DNA from: Carnegiea gigantea
Lineage: Eukaryota > Streptophyta > Magnoliopsida > Caryophyllales > Cactaceae
NCBI GenBank assembly: GCA_029747015.1
Contig: JAKOGI010000180.1
Span: 886,001 to 950,000, forward strand
Length of the DNA stretch: 64,000 nt
Direction: 5' to 3'
Made by a program: the position numbers and the translations under genes. The notes beneath the pieces are model-generated. The model had not been told where the DNA came from. It searched no databases and saw only the letters and a list, made by a program, of their open reading frames with translations. Numbering within the stretch: the first letter of the stretch is position 1; every line of letters starts with the position of its first letter. Shown piece after piece: positions 1 through 11,679 of this stretch.

Positions 1-650
1 CTTCAACTCACTTCCCATCATTTTAATCAACTTCGACCCATCATATAAAAAAATTCAATCCACTTCAGCCGACTTCAATCCACTTCAATAAAAAAAAAAA
101 TACCTACTTTAATATACTTCAACCCACTTTTACTAATCTCAACTAACTTCACCCATTTACCAACCCATATTTTCCAACGAAAAGAATATGCCCTTAAAGT
201 GTTTTCATGAGATATAGGTCTATAGGTAGACATGCTTACAAACATTTTAAAAAAATTGATAGGGTTGGCAAAATTTTGATAAGTTAGATTACCCGAATGT
301 ATTCATTTAAATGAAAATTTTGAACATAAGTTTTTTCCTCTTTTGTATTATCTGAATCCAATTTCAACTTGGATCTACACTTATATGATCTGTTTGACTC
401 CCTAAAAAAACCTGAATACAGTAATAAATATTTTGTCCAAATGTTAAATATTATTTGATTTGTTCGACCCAAATTTAGCTTAAACTTTAGGCGTTGCCAC
501 CTCTACTTTTTATTACCATTTAAACCACCAAATTGATTTACTACTAAGAATGAGCATCGAACCAATTAAAAACTATTAACGACATTTAGTATATAACACA
601 AATGTGAACTTGATTTGAATATTTTGAATGTAGCAGGCTAAGACATTAGT
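1..650. other. intergenic, degenerate CACTTCAA-like repeats at left edge
   Basis: No gene is seen. Bases 1-150 repeat variants of cttcaaccca/cacttcaa, an imperfect short tandem pattern cut by the window edge. The rest is AT-rich without recognisable coding or TE structure. Confidence 0.5.
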
Positions 651-667
651 TGTTCATGGTCTAACCC

Positions 668-3600
668 TTTTTTTTTTTGGGGGGATGGAAAGGCCTTGAG
701 GGCTTATTGTTGATGTTTAGTAAGATGGCAATACATATCTTCTTGGGCCAAGTTCATAATAGACTCGAGCCCATCCTCTAACCAAATTCGTTCAATTGAA
801 TCATAGGGTAGAAGGTGAGCTAGGGAATGGGCAACCCAGTTCCCTGCTCGTAGTACATGAATCCATGAAATAAAATCGAATTTTTGGAAAAAGGAGAGAA
901 TGTCTTCTATGATGATCCCTAGAGAGCTTCTTGATTTTTGACATTTCTTAAGGCTCAGAATTAAGGGCAGGCAATCGCCCTCAATAATGATCCGATGAAA
1001 TCCGGCTTCCCATGCAGTTGTGATAGCGAAAAGGCATGCTTTCGCTTACTCAAGGTCTGGAAGGAGAAACCTGACCCTTACTTGACTCTTGCACCCACCA
1101 AGTTACCAACATTGTCTCTGATAGCTAATCCCCAACCGTAGCCCCAACCGCCCAAGCAAGCAATGTCAAAGTTTACCTTCCAGATGCCGACAGACGGCGG
1201 CTCCTACAGGGAGTTATGGGGGGAACGTAGTGATGTTGAGGATGTGAGGTCGATAAAGTCTTGGAAAAAAGATCGGGTCGATGAGAGGGAGAGACTAGGA
1301 GGCTTGTGAGGCTTGCCGAAGATGATGCTGTTTCGGACGTTCAAACATTCCCAGGCCAAGGCGAGAAAGATGTTGGAGTCATCATTGCTGAGGTTTTGTA
1401 AGGCATTATGGAGTATGCACTCGGTACGTTTCGTATCCAAGTCCCACAAGGAGTTATCCATTTCGCTAGCTTCCCATATGGCTATGGTTGGTGGGCATTT
1501 TAAGATACAATGGGCTGTTGACTCTACGTCTGCGCCACAAATAAGGCAACCGAGGCTCATCATGTCAATTCTGCAACCAAGGTCACCGCAAATTGGCAAA
1601 GCATTTTTGCAGAGACGCCACCCAAAGACCTTTATACGGGGGGGGGGGAGTTTGAGCTTCTAAAGTGACTTTCACAGCCGAGAGCTATCCGAGTTGCTCA
1701 AACCAACAGCGTCTGAATTTTTGAGGGAGTGGCAATAGTGATAGCCCGACTTAACCGAGTCTTCGGCATCCTTAGTGAAGTGCCATGCTTGTTTGTTACT
1801 TGGCCATGACTGACAAAGGGGGAGCTTCATGATAATATCCACATCACAAGCGAGGAAATATTGTCGTATGCATTGCTCGTACCATATACCTAAGTCCTTA
1901 TCGATGAGATCGCTCACTTTGTCAAAGAATATGTCTTGGGGCTTCAACATAATGATCTTAAATGAGTGTTCGAGAGGAAGCCATCGGCCATTCCAAATGT
2001 TCACAGAGAGCTCGTCTCCTATAACCCACCTCGAGCCTTTCTAAATGATCGATCTTGCTTCCCAGAGGCGCCTCCAAGTGAAGCGCGGGCGGTGACCTAA
2101 GCGTGCATTTAGGATATTGCTAACATGATAGTACTCAGCTTGGAGTAGACGTGCAAGGAGAGATGATGGCTCATGAAGGAGACGCCAGACTAGCTTGGCG
2201 AGGAAGGCAGTGTTAAATGCCTCTAGGTCTCAGAAAACCATGCCACCGAGACTTTTTTGCATGCATAACTGGTCCTTACGCACCCAGTGGATTTTCCTAG
2301 CATTCACCTTTGACGCCCACCAATACTTGAGTATGGTCGATTGAATTTCATTACAAAGCCCCCTTGGTAGTTTGAAAATACTCATGGCATAAGTGGGAAT
2401 TGATTGAGCGACGACCTTAATAAAACCTTCGCGTCCTGCCCAAGAAAGGAATTTCTCGCTTCAAACATGTAATCTCTTTGAAACCATGTCCTTGATGCAG
2501 AGGAAAGCTTTCCGTTTTGACCTACCCACATGTCTTCATAGGCCGAGATATTTCTCGTGTGAGAGGACTTCCTTGATGTTTAGGACCTGAGTGATCATTC
2601 GAAGCTCTTTGGGGATGCCCTTGCTAAACGTTGCATCTGTCATGGAGTAGTTAACTTGTTGGCCCGAGGCGGACTTGTAAAATCCCAGAACCTGCTTAAT
2701 GGTGGTGGCTTGGACCTCTGTAGCTTTGCCAAAAATAATCAAGTCATCCGCGAATAAGAGGTGTGAGATGGTGGGGGCTCCAAGGTAGATGCGGACGTCT
2801 AATAGGGAACCTCTTTCCATAGCATCTTTAAAGAGGGCCGAGAGGCCTTCGGTGACGATTAGAAATAGGAAGGGGGAGAGAGGATCCCCCTAACAAATCC
2901 CTTATGTAGGCTTCAAAAAGCCTTTAAGCTCCCCATTGATAATAAATGAGAACGTTGTTGTTTCAACCAAGCCCATAACTATGTTGACCCAAGTGGAGCA
3001 AAAGCCTAGGCGTAGCATAACATGTCTTAAGTAGCTCCACTCAACCTGGTCGAAGGCCTTACGCATGTCAAGTTTAATAGCCATGTCGCCATTGGCTCCG
3101 GATTGGCAATGCCTGTGGTGGAAGACCTCATAGGCGATTAAGATATTATATGAGATGAGCCTTCTTTTAAGAAAAGCACTCTGGATATTAGAAATAATCT
3201 CAGGGAGGAGGGGTTTAAGGCGATTAGCAATAACTTTGGTGATTAGCTTTTACAATACATTGCACAGGCTAATTGGTTTAAAGTTGGTGACCGATTTTGA
3301 ATTCTTGACCTTAGGGATAAGGGGCACATGAATGTGGTTGAGGGAGTTAGGCAATGGCCCTCCGTTGAGAATATCTATTACTGCAGCACTTACACATGGA
3401 CCCATGATGTGCCAAAACCTTTGGAAGAAGTAGGGATTAAACCCGTCTGGTCTAGGAGATTTGTTGGAATGCATCTGGAATAGGGCGTTTTTCACTTCGT
3501 CCTCTGAATAGGGAAGGCACAAGGACTCGTTCATGGCATTTGTAACTTTGGTGGGGATAAGCCTGGTCACGTCATCCATGTTAGGAGGGGTATTAGATTT

Positions 3601-4345
3601 GAACAGTTCGCCATAGTAATGTAAGAAGAGGTGTTCAAAGTTGGCGAGGTCAGTATAGAAAACACCGTTGTTATCTACCAGTTCATGGATGAGATTAATG
3701 GTCCTTCGAGTACTGGCTTTTTGGTGGAACCACCGTGAGTTAGAGTTGCCACAAGCCAAAAAATCATTTTTTGCATGCTGCCACCGCATGATTTCCTCTT
3801 GCTTGCAAAGGTCTTGTAATTGTTTAAACAACTGCTCATGGATGCTAATGTATTGGTCTAGGTTCAATTGATTCTCAACTGATTTTATCTTTTTTTTGAT
3901 GTTTCCAAACACATTATCATTCCAGAGAGTGAGGGCTTACATACATCTATTCAGCTTTTTTAGGCAGGAAGGCAAAGGGGACCCCTCGAAATGCTATTGT
4001 CAGGCTTCGGTTATCACCGTCTCGCATGCCTCATCAGTTGCCCACATGTTCTCAAAGCGAGTTCGTCAAACTCGTCTAGTAGTGGCCCTTGCATTGTCGT
4101 TCAAGTATAACAATATGGGTAAAGGGCCGGAGAAGTTGTCGTTAATGTGCAGGTCCTTTGCACGCGGGAAGGAAGCGGACCAATCCGCATTAGCCATAAA
4201 GCGATCAAGGCATTCCTCCACTGACTCTTCATCATCTCAGTCATTCCACCGAGTGAATTCGTAACCCGAGTAACCAAGGTCAAAGAGGCCACAGTTTGCA
4301 AACGTTTCTTGGAAGGAGTCTATAACGTTTTGGCTTTTCGGATAC
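668..4345 (-). mobile_element. L1-type LINE, 5'-truncated and decayed
   Basis: This is a plant L1-type non-LTR retrotransposon read on the minus strand. From its 5' side: the C-terminal half of the APE-like endonuclease (about 4345-4000, with a CGLFDLGYSGYEFT stretch), the reverse transcriptase N-terminal region (3912-3250), RT core pieces (3084-2902, with KLDMRKAFDQVEW; 2820-2536, with LLFADDLIIF), the thumb/linker (2530-2050), a zinc-binding zf-RVT region (2004-1204, with CLICGADVESTAH) and an RNase H domain (about 1190-690, with IIEGDCLPLIL and GNWVAHSLAHLLP). A T run at 668-678 on the plus strand is the poly(A) tail. ORF1 and the N-terminal endonuclease are missing, so the copy is 5'-truncated. 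Stops and frameshifts separate the blocks, so it is not functional. I found no convincing TSD. Confidence 0.88.
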
Positions 4346-5124
4346 ACAACTCAAATTTGACCCTTTTTTTTTAAACAAGAGGACACATATTTGACCCTTT
4401 TTTTAACAAGAGGATACACAACTCAAATTACATTTATATGGTGGATTTTCGTCCCACTTGTTCTCCTTTTCCTCTCCATTGAGGAATTCTTCATAAGATT
4501 TCAGTTGGATTTTTGGATATAATTTTAATGTAGTTTGCTAGTCCTTGCACTCTTGTGAGCTCTTATCAAAATCAAGAATAAACATATTCATCGTACATCA
4601 CCGAATAATATGTTCTCTTTATATATAGTTCACGTCCACATATCTTCGTATTATTAAGGATGACTAAATTTGTAAACCAAAAAAAAAAAATAAAAAATCT
4701 AGCACCTAAGAAATTTGGTTTGAGTCCTGCCTATGATATGAAAAGGTTGTCTTTATTTTTTTTATATTGCTTATTTGACATAATTTTTATCACATCAAAT
4801 TATACGCCCAAATCCCCAATAAATAAAGGGAAAAATTTTATATAGAATACTTGTGTTGAAAATCCTTAATTATAAGGTCATTTATTTTAGTTCTATTCAT
4901 TCTAAATTGAAAATTTTATGGAAACCCATAAGTCGATATTTTAATGCCAACAGCTAATTAAAGGAAGGGGAGGTGCGAGCGTGTGGGTGCTCCAGGAGCG
5001 TGGGAGTTGGTGCTCTTGTCATCATTGCGTGCATGCACCACACTCCAACTCGTGCAAGCACCAAGACAAACCGTTTTAACGTAACCCTATCATTCACATG
5101 TGTATATATGCCACAATTAACCTA
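4346..5124. other. AT-rich intergenic stretch
   Basis: No gene is seen. Two imperfect copies of a short segment (ggatacacaactcaaatt plus ttgaccctttttt) lie at about 4340-4430. The rest has no clear structure. Confidence 0.4.
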
Positions 5125-5480
5125 AGGTTCTGTTTGACAAAATTAACTATTTAAATAGCGGATAGCTGTTAAGTTAGCAGATATTATTTTCTAATTTAGC
5201 TGTTAGCGGATAGTTGTTTAGATAAGCAGTTGCAATAAATGTGTTCAGTAAATTTAGCTGATTAATATAAATTGACATAAAATGATATAGATAATTTTCA
5301 AAGATAAAATTTCCAAAGGATATTTTTACCCAAAAAATATGAAACGCTACTTTTGAATGTCAAACATTAATACTATTAACTTCTCAGGAACGTTGCTTAA
5401 AACACTAAACACTGCTTGAAATATTAATCAAAATACGATGTTATCGAACACTAAAAATTACCAAATGAGTGCATTGATAT
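5125..5480. repeat. hAT-like short repeat, copy A (incomplete)
   Basis: This begins AGGTTCTGTTTGACAAAATT and runs into TAGCGGATAGCTGTTAAG. It is closely similar to the adjoining copy B and to copies at 6364-7125 and 43861-44301. It has the left end but its right end runs directly into copy B, so it is probably a truncated tandem neighbour. It has no coding capacity. The hAT assignment is inferred from the style of the ends only. Confidence 0.5.
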
Positions 5481-5926
5481 AGGCCCTATTCAGCAAAATT
5501 AGCGGTTCAAGTAGCGGATAGCTGTTTAGGCAGCGGATAGCGTTTCTAATTTAACTATTAGCGGATAGCTATTTAGATGAGCTGTTGAAATAAATGTGTT
5601 CGGTAAATTTAGTTTTTTGGTTAGCTGATTAATGTAAATTGACATAAAAGGATATAGATAATTTTCAATATAAAATTTCGTTAGGATATTTTTTGGCCAA
5701 AAAAAAATGAAACGCTACTTTTAAATGCCAAACATTAATACTATTAGCTTTTCAGAAACGCTACTTGAAACGCTGGTCAAAATACTATGTTACCGAACAC
5801 TAAAAATTACTTGATGAGTGTATTGACTTAGTCAAAATGCTAAATGCTACTCAAAACACTGTTGCCGAACACGCCTATAGTCAAAATACCAAACGCTACC
5901 CAAAACGCTGTTGCTGAACACGCCCT
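5481..5926. repeat. hAT-like MITE, copy B
   Basis: This short non-coding repeat has imperfect terminal inverted repeats: AGGCCCTATTCAGCAA on the left and TTGCTGAACACGCCCT on the right. Internal variants of AGCGGATAGCTGTTTA near the left end are shared with copies A, C and D. The last about 100 bp near the right end is locally duplicated (two versions of CAAAACGCTGTTGC-GAACACGCC). No clean TSD is visible. Confidence 0.55.
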
Positions 5927-6111
5927 AAATAGCACAATTAAAATTAATACGCATTCAAAATGAAAATGGCAATATATTAAAAAAGGCTAGAGGAAACAAA
6001 TCTCTAAAATTAGAGGCATTTACGGAGGAGCATTTATGAAAATGGCAATGTATATATACGAAACTTATAAATGTTGCCCTAAGGGCAATGGATAAGAGGA
6101 TTAGTTAAAAG

Positions 6112-6340
6112 TCGAAGAAGAGATAGCCGGATGGCCATCCCTCCACACGTTCTCCCCACTATCCGGGTTCAAACCTAGGGGGACACATTTGCGGTGCATT
6201 TGTGTGTGTATGGAAGAGTATGTGGGCCTGGACTTTGGTCTAGGCTTTGACATTCCCCGCCCCCTGGTCCGTTCAGGCCCACTGGGTGAACCCTGCGATA
6301 AGGGCCTAGTGGGCTGGACCCGTTTACCATTGTAAAAAAA
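6112..6340 (+). mobile_element. tRNA-derived SINE with 18-bp target-site duplication
   Basis: This 229-bp element is flanked by perfect 18-bp direct repeats AAGAGGATTAGTTAAAAG at 6094-6111 and 6341-6358, the mark of LINE-assisted retroposition. It carries pol III promoter-like boxes: an A-box-like ATAGCCGGATGGCC near 6123-6136 and a B box GGGTTCAAACCT near 6165-6176. It ends in an A-run (6334-6340 and into the TSD). The body has a GC-rich segment (about 6240-6320) typical of plant SINE 3' parts. It makes no protein. The family name is not determined. Confidence 0.88.
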
Positions 6341-6363
6341 AAGAGGATTAGTTAAAAGACTTT

Positions 6364-7125
6364 GGCTGTGTTCGGTAACAGCGTTTTAAGTAACATTTAG
6401 CGTTTTAAATATGTCAAAACTCTACTTTCTCAAATTTTCAGTGTTCGGTAAAATAGCATATCAAATTAACTTTTAGTGGTTGATGGACTTTTTACAAACG
6501 TTGGGAGACCTAACGTTTTGGAATCTGCTAAAACATTTCAATTTTTTATTCCCATTATACCCATGATGTTTTTCTTGATTTTACATCCCTTGCCCCTTAA
6601 GGAAAAGCCCAACCTTCTTTCCAAAACCCTCACTGTGCTCTTCGGCCTCCAGTCGTGCTTCTCCGTTCCAGTCTCTGCCTTCTCTGTTCCATTCTCCTTC
6701 AGTGAAATCTGTAGAAGCAGTAATTGAACATCACAAAGCAAAGCCAAAACATTAATTATATGAGAAATACTTCAATAATAAATTAATGTTGTAAATTTTG
6801 AACCATCAAATTGTGGTAGTAGTTGTAGTTATTATTATTGTCGTAGCTGTTATTGTTATAGTTGTAATAATAGTAGTACTAATAGTAGTAGTAGTAACAA
6901 TAATAATAATGAAAATAACCAAAATGTTAGTAATGTCCTTTTTCGTCATTTTATGTTAATCAGCTAATTCAACAGCTAATTTTACCGAACACATTCTTTT
7001 TAAACAGCTAGTTAAATAGCTATAAGCTATCCGCTAAAACTCAACAGCTATCCGCTACTTAAACAGCTATCAGCTACTTCAACAGCTATCCACTACTCAA
7101 ATAGCTAATTTTACCGAACAGGCCC
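6364..7125. repeat. hAT-like MITE, copy C (expanded)
   Basis: The ends are GGCTGTGTTCGGTAACAGCG on the left and TTTTACCGAACAGGCCC on the right, an imperfect inverted repeat. The right half contains repeated CAGCTATCCGCTAC-type units shared with copies A, B and D, in the opposite orientation to B. The middle carries a trinucleotide-rich tract (TAGTAGTAGT type, about 6815-6910) and an unrelated about 250-bp segment, so this copy is longer than the others (762 against about 440 bp). The open frame at 6476-6727 shows no protein similarity I recognise. Confidence 0.55.
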
Positions 7126-7831
7126 TTTACCTACTTTTGTTATTAATGAATTCTACTGAGCAACATTAAACATAGCAAAAAAAATTAATTCTTAAACTGT
7201 AATAAATGTGATGATGATTAAAACTACTTCTTACTTAACAAAAACACCCTTTTATGACCCGGTTCCCATTTTGTTTCGTAAAAACCCAATTCTCTCTGTT
7301 CTCCTTCACCTCCGACGAGGATTATCGCAAACATCATATGTTTTTTTGCGGGTTCGCTGCCAAATTAAAGAAAACTCCTAAATAAAATGTGAGAAATTAT
7401 GGGAATGGTAAACCCTAATCGAGAAATAGTGGCCAAAGAATTATAGATGTGAGAACTAACATGAATGTTTCTTGCTTCTAGGGACCGAATGGACAGCGTA
7501 GAGGAGAAAGAAAGGTTACAGGAAAATAATTATATGGAGGATAATTTAGAAAGTGTAAAATTTGTATATTAATTACTATCAGCAAGCATTATTGTAATCA
7601 AAAGTTTCTGAAATTCCCTATGACAATAAATGCTACTTAAACATTGCCTTAGGGCAATGTTTAACCTTTGCCTTGTTTATTTTATAGATTCATCATGATC
7701 CAATTCATTAGAAATGAGAAATTTATTATTATAACACATTTATCTTGATCTAAACATTGGTATAATTCCGTATGGACCTCTTTCATTAAATGAATTAATT
7801 AATTTTAACATATTGTAGGATTTTTGTGACC
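7126..7831. other. intergenic stretch left of the CACTA element
   Basis: No gene, RNA or clear repeat is seen. Confidence 0.35.
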
Positions 7832-7856
7832 ATTCACTACAAGAAAAATGCCAAAT

Positions 7857-8215
7857 AAAGACGGAATCAGCGACGGAATATGATTAATCAGCGACAGAAA
7901 TTTAAGATCCGCGACGGATTTGACGACGGAATGCGGCTGTCGGATTTTCGCTCGTCGCTGAGCAGCCGGCGATAGAATTTCAAAATTCCGTCGCCTTGGG
8001 CGACGGATTAAGCGTCAAAAATTGCGACATACTTTTTTTGGCGGGGAAAAGTGGCGGGGCAGGGGGTGGCGACGGAATTAATCATCCGTCGCCATCAGAG
8101 ACGGAATCAGCGACGGAATTTCCATCGCTGATGGCGACGGATTAAATCCGTCGCCCCCTGCCCAAAATTTTTTTTTTCCCTTATCCGTCGCCTTTCCGTC
8201 GCTGGGTTCCTCTTT
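7857..8215. repeat. CACTA left subterminal repeat array
   Basis: Many direct and inverted copies of a roughly 10-bp unit (GCGACGGAAT, ATCCGTCGCC and variants) occupy this end. In En/Spm-type elements such subterminal repeats bind the TNPA/TNP1-type protein, and the same unit recurs at the other end, which supports that role here by inference. Confidence 0.75.
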
Positions 8216-8852
8216 TTTTAAAAATAAAATCGCTTATTTTTGATCAAATCCGTACATACAAATCATTCCCTGCAAGAAATTTACAAGATCTTCGCACTCA
8301 ATCAACATCCAATGGCTTCGAATAGGGCTTCATTCGAAGCGTTCTCAACAATTTCAAGCCACACAAAGGTAGAATTCTACATCCAACACAACACATTACA
8401 TCCAACCAAGGGTTTTCAATTCACAAACCACAAGTTCCAAACAAACTCTCTACATATCACACACTACAAGTTCCAAACAAAGTCTGTATATATCACAAAC
8501 CACAAATCCAAGCAAAATAACCAGAAGTTACCAGTAATTAAGAATGAAGTTATATATATATTTACAGAAGATGGTGACGTAAGCGCCAAATGGGAGGGGA
8601 GTTAAATAAGCACCAGGGGGAGTGGAGTGAAATTAGCAGAAAGGGGAGGGGAAGCAAGTAGCGAGAGATATGACGTATTTCGTGAAGATAAACAGAAGAG
8701 CCACCAGCTGAAGGAAAACTGCAATCAACTCAATCACCAAGGTCTTTCTCTTCCCTTCGCCTTCCGCTTCCTCTTCCTCTGCCTCACCATCTTCCTCATT
8801 ATGTTGCGAGGGATGAGTAAATAGTGGTTGAAGATCCCGAGCCAGACGCCTG

Positions 8853-10411
8853 TTACATTTGAAAAAAAGTTTGGAGGCGCTGATCGATGCTCATCATTTG
8901 TTGGCTCAGTTGTTGGTTGCTTTGTGTAAGCAATCTGTTGGATTCCTCCAGTTGCTTACATTTCTCCATAATCAACCGGTAACTTTCAGCTTGTGACGAT
9001 AGCTCACCCCCCAAGTTGGTTACTAGACCCCTTAAGTCATTGAGCTCCTGTTGCGATGGCGTAAAACCGGAACCTGCTGACAGGCATTTAAGTAAATTAC
9101 TATATTAGCTTTGCCATTAAGTAAATTCAATGTATAACCATGGTTGTTGGAAGTTTAATATGAAAACAATACCGGATCTTTGAGTGGGACTGAAGTAACC
9201 GGATTCCCTCATGTTGACAGCCTCGTCACCAATGCCGTAAATACGACCCTTCTTGTTCTTGAACGTCTTCACCCACAACTCATTTGGGTTGGGAAATGGC
9301 TGGTTTGGATCTTGAGAAGAGCCATCCTCGGTTCCTTGAGAGTTTATAACATTTTGAAAATCACGTTCAAAGGTTTCCTACAATACCGCAATATGCGCAC
9401 GAAATCATGCATAATACCATAACTTAAAATAAAGTATACGAGTTCATGTTGAACTACCAATGAAGATTGAGAATAGCTAATTGCTTACATATGTTTGTTG
9501 TGATTTCTTGTCAACCCAAGGGGCATCACCTTTGCCCTGGAGTTTGTGAGTTCGACTGAATAATTCAACAATGGTGGGCTCCATCCTAAGTTGTTCCCTC
9601 TATGTACGTGCCAGAAAGAATGATGTCAAGCACAACACAAAATACAGTATTGAACTTAAATGAATACATAGCAAACATTAATTCATTTACCAGACGCCGC
9701 CTATACTCATGCATAGGGATCGAGCCACAGGTGTGGAGAGATGGACCACCAGTTTCTAGAGTCCCCAGTCGGTTCTTCTGGGCTGTCTCACGCAATTTCT
9801 TGTAATGTTCATTCGCCCAGTGCTGCTGGAGTCCCTCCCATTGAGCATCACCGAGCCAGACAGGCTTCTTGTTACGCTTCCTTGTTTTGCCAAAGAAGTC
9901 TCTCAAGTGTGCATTGCCTCGGTTTTCAAAATTTCTTCTTATACGGTTCTCATGGATCGGATCCCAAGTAAACCACTTCTGCAATTATGAAAACAAATAA
10001 CACATCAAATAATTCAATAGTAATTTATCACATATTTCTGAAACTGTTAATACGAAGTCACTGTAGTTACCTTGAACTCTCCGAACCACAAATCTCGTAC
10101 TGGTTTGGGCACTTTGCTCCAAGTAGGCCAAGCTCCGTCAAACTTGTTTTGAAATATGAGCGAAATCCGACTAACAGCACCATCATTGGGGAGAAACCTA
10201 ATTGAACATTACACATGAAATTCATTACTTGTTATGCAAAATTCATGTAGTACTTCATAACATATAACAAATGAAGACTTACCCGTTACCATCTGGCTCC
10301 ATCCAAGTCTTCGCTCGAGTGCTCTCATGACTGGATTGTGCTTCACTTTCACCACTTCCAATGTTCTCTTGGGACTGGTTTGTGTTAGGGTGAGTGGGTT
10401 GTGGAGTAGGT
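8853..10411 (-). CDS. CACTA TNP1-like protein with Transposase_24 domain
   Basis: Six exons can be read 5' to 3' on the minus strand: about 10411-10283, 10197-10071, 9978-9691, 9599-9489, 9377-9173 and 9076-8853. GT-AG borders and phase are consistent across all five introns. In order the product has a low-complexity Ser/Gln/Glu segment, then FQNKFDGAWPTWSKVPKP, KWFTWDP, a basic HLRDFFGKTRKRNKKPVW block and LHTCGS. This is the pattern of the plant Ptta/En/Spm Transposase_24 family. Next come MEPTIVELFSRTHK, an ELWVKTFKNKKGRIYGIGDEAV segment and a C-terminal coiled coil (ESYRLIMEKCKQLEESNRLL). The stop TAA is at 8855-8853. No in-frame stop was found. The first exon is not resolved: upstream sequence stays open a little way without a clear ATG or acceptor. 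The likely role is DNA binding to the subterminal repeats; catalysis is not expected from this protein. Confidence 0.75.
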
Positions 10412-10597
10412 ATTTGATAAGAATTAATTTTAATCAAAATTATAATAAGTACATAAATTAGGCAATTATATATTATGTACGCTTACTTTAAAATTTCCAC
10501 ATGCACCTAAAAAAAAAACTTACAACTAGGTGATAAATATACTTACATTCTCACGAACATCACAAAACTAATAATTCATTCATAGTTGACCACTTTA

Positions 10598-11060
10598 TTC
10601 CACCAACATATCAAATTTAAACTTCAAATTACCAAATCTAAGTGTACATTGCGTTGGGCGAAAACTTTAAACAAATGTGAGCTACAATTTCATACAAACA
10701 TCACATTTGAACAAAATAATAAACTAAAGCATCTCAATCCACCAACATATCAACTTTCAAGTTCACATCACCAAACCTAAACGCTAAATTGCGTTGAGCA
10801 AAATCTCCAACCAAATTTCGACAACATTATCAATTAAAATATTTCATTCCACCAACATATGAAATTTCAACTTCAAACTACCAAACCTCAACCCTAAATC
10901 GTATTTACCAAATTCTTGTAACGAATTAGAGCAATAACCTCATACAAATTGTACATTTCAACAACATTATCAATGAAACCATTTCATTCCACCAACATAT
11001 CAAACTTTAACTTCAAACTACCAAACCTAAACCTTAAATCGCATTTATCCTAATTTTGAA
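10598..11060. repeat. minisatellite, units of about 110-140 bp inside CACTA
   Basis: Four diverged tandem units each start with CCACCAACATATCAAATTT-like sequence. ACCAACATAT recurs at 10602, 10741, 10851 and 10991, spacings of 139, 110 and 140 bp. Each unit also carries ACTACCAAACCTAAACC-type text. It lies between the transposon gene and the right subterminal array. Confidence 0.65.
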
Positions 11061-11409
11061 CCAAATTAAACCAATAACCTCACACAAACACAACATTTCA
11101 ACATAAATACGAACTAATTATGAAATTCTAACAATGTAATACCAAAATTTGTAGAAATTTCAAGTTGTTTAGTTAAGACAAATACCTCAATTAACTTCAA
11201 AAAGGCGGCGGTGGGGGGCGGCAGACGACGGCCGGCGGTGGAGGGAGGTGACCGGCGGCGGCGGTTGGAGTGGACGACCGGCGGCGGTGGCTAGGCACGG
11301 CGGGAGGCGGTTGGGCTGGTGGTGGACGCGGCGTCCCTCTCGCACTCTCTCTCTTCTCGGGTGTTCGAAATGGCAGATAAATGAAACCAGAAATCTGGTT
11401 TCATTTAAA

Positions 11410-11650
11410 TGGGGGGCGACGGAATTTCCGTCTCCCCCCTTTTAAAAAAAATTTTTTTTAGGCGACGGAAATTCCGTCGCCTATTTTTTTTTCAAAAAAA
11501 ATTTTATTTATGGCGAGGAATTTCCGTCGCCATATGTCAATTATGGCGACGGATCTGTCGTCTAACCTGATTTTTTTGTAAAGCTATTTCTCCGTCGCCA
11601 TTTCCGTCACCAATTCCGTCGTCATTTTTTTCCGTCGCCGAATTCCGTTG
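11410..11650. repeat. CACTA right subterminal repeat array
   Basis: Inverted copies of the left-end motif (GGCGACGGAA, TTCCGTCGCC, CCGTCGCCAT) fill the last 250 bp before the terminal repeat. Just inside it, 11200-11350 is strongly GC-rich (GGCGGCGG-type) and differs sharply in composition from the surroundings. Confidence 0.72.
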
Positions 11651-11679
11651 TTAATATGAACTTTTTTTTAGTAGTGATT

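Larger units (their letters stand above)
7835..11676 (-). mobile_element. CACTA (En/Spm) transposon, 3.84 kb, TSD ATT
   Basis: The element starts CACTACAAGAAAAA and ends TTTTTTTTAGTAGTG, the CACTA-superfamily terminal inverted repeat. It is flanked by the 3-bp duplication ATT (7832-7834 and 11677-11679). Both subterminal regions are packed with inverted copies of the motif GCGACGGAATT/AATTCCGTCGC. Inside is one multi-exon minus-strand gene with a Transposase_24-type domain, and a minisatellite upstream of it. At 3842 bp it is too short for a full element: no TNPD/Transposase_21-type catalytic gene is present, so it probably needs transposase in trans. The matched TSD and clean ends suggest a fairly recent insertion. 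Confidence 0.92.

Noticed and set aside
6476..6747. Overlapping frames on both strands inside MITE copy C
   Set aside because: No recognisable protein, no splice context and location inside a non-coding repeat.
8240..8824. Plus-strand frames of 121 and 65 codons near the CACTA left end
   Set aside because: They are low-complexity translations next to the 3' end of the minus-strand TNP1-like gene, with no domain.
10598..11060. CRISPR-like repeat array
   Set aside because: The units are long, diverged and lack unique spacers, and the genome is a plant; it is a minisatellite.
11248..11445. Plus-strand frame rich in Gly/Arg/Trp
   Set aside because: It lies in the GC-rich subterminal part of the CACTA element and reflects GGCGGC-type composition; no domain or homologue pattern is visible.
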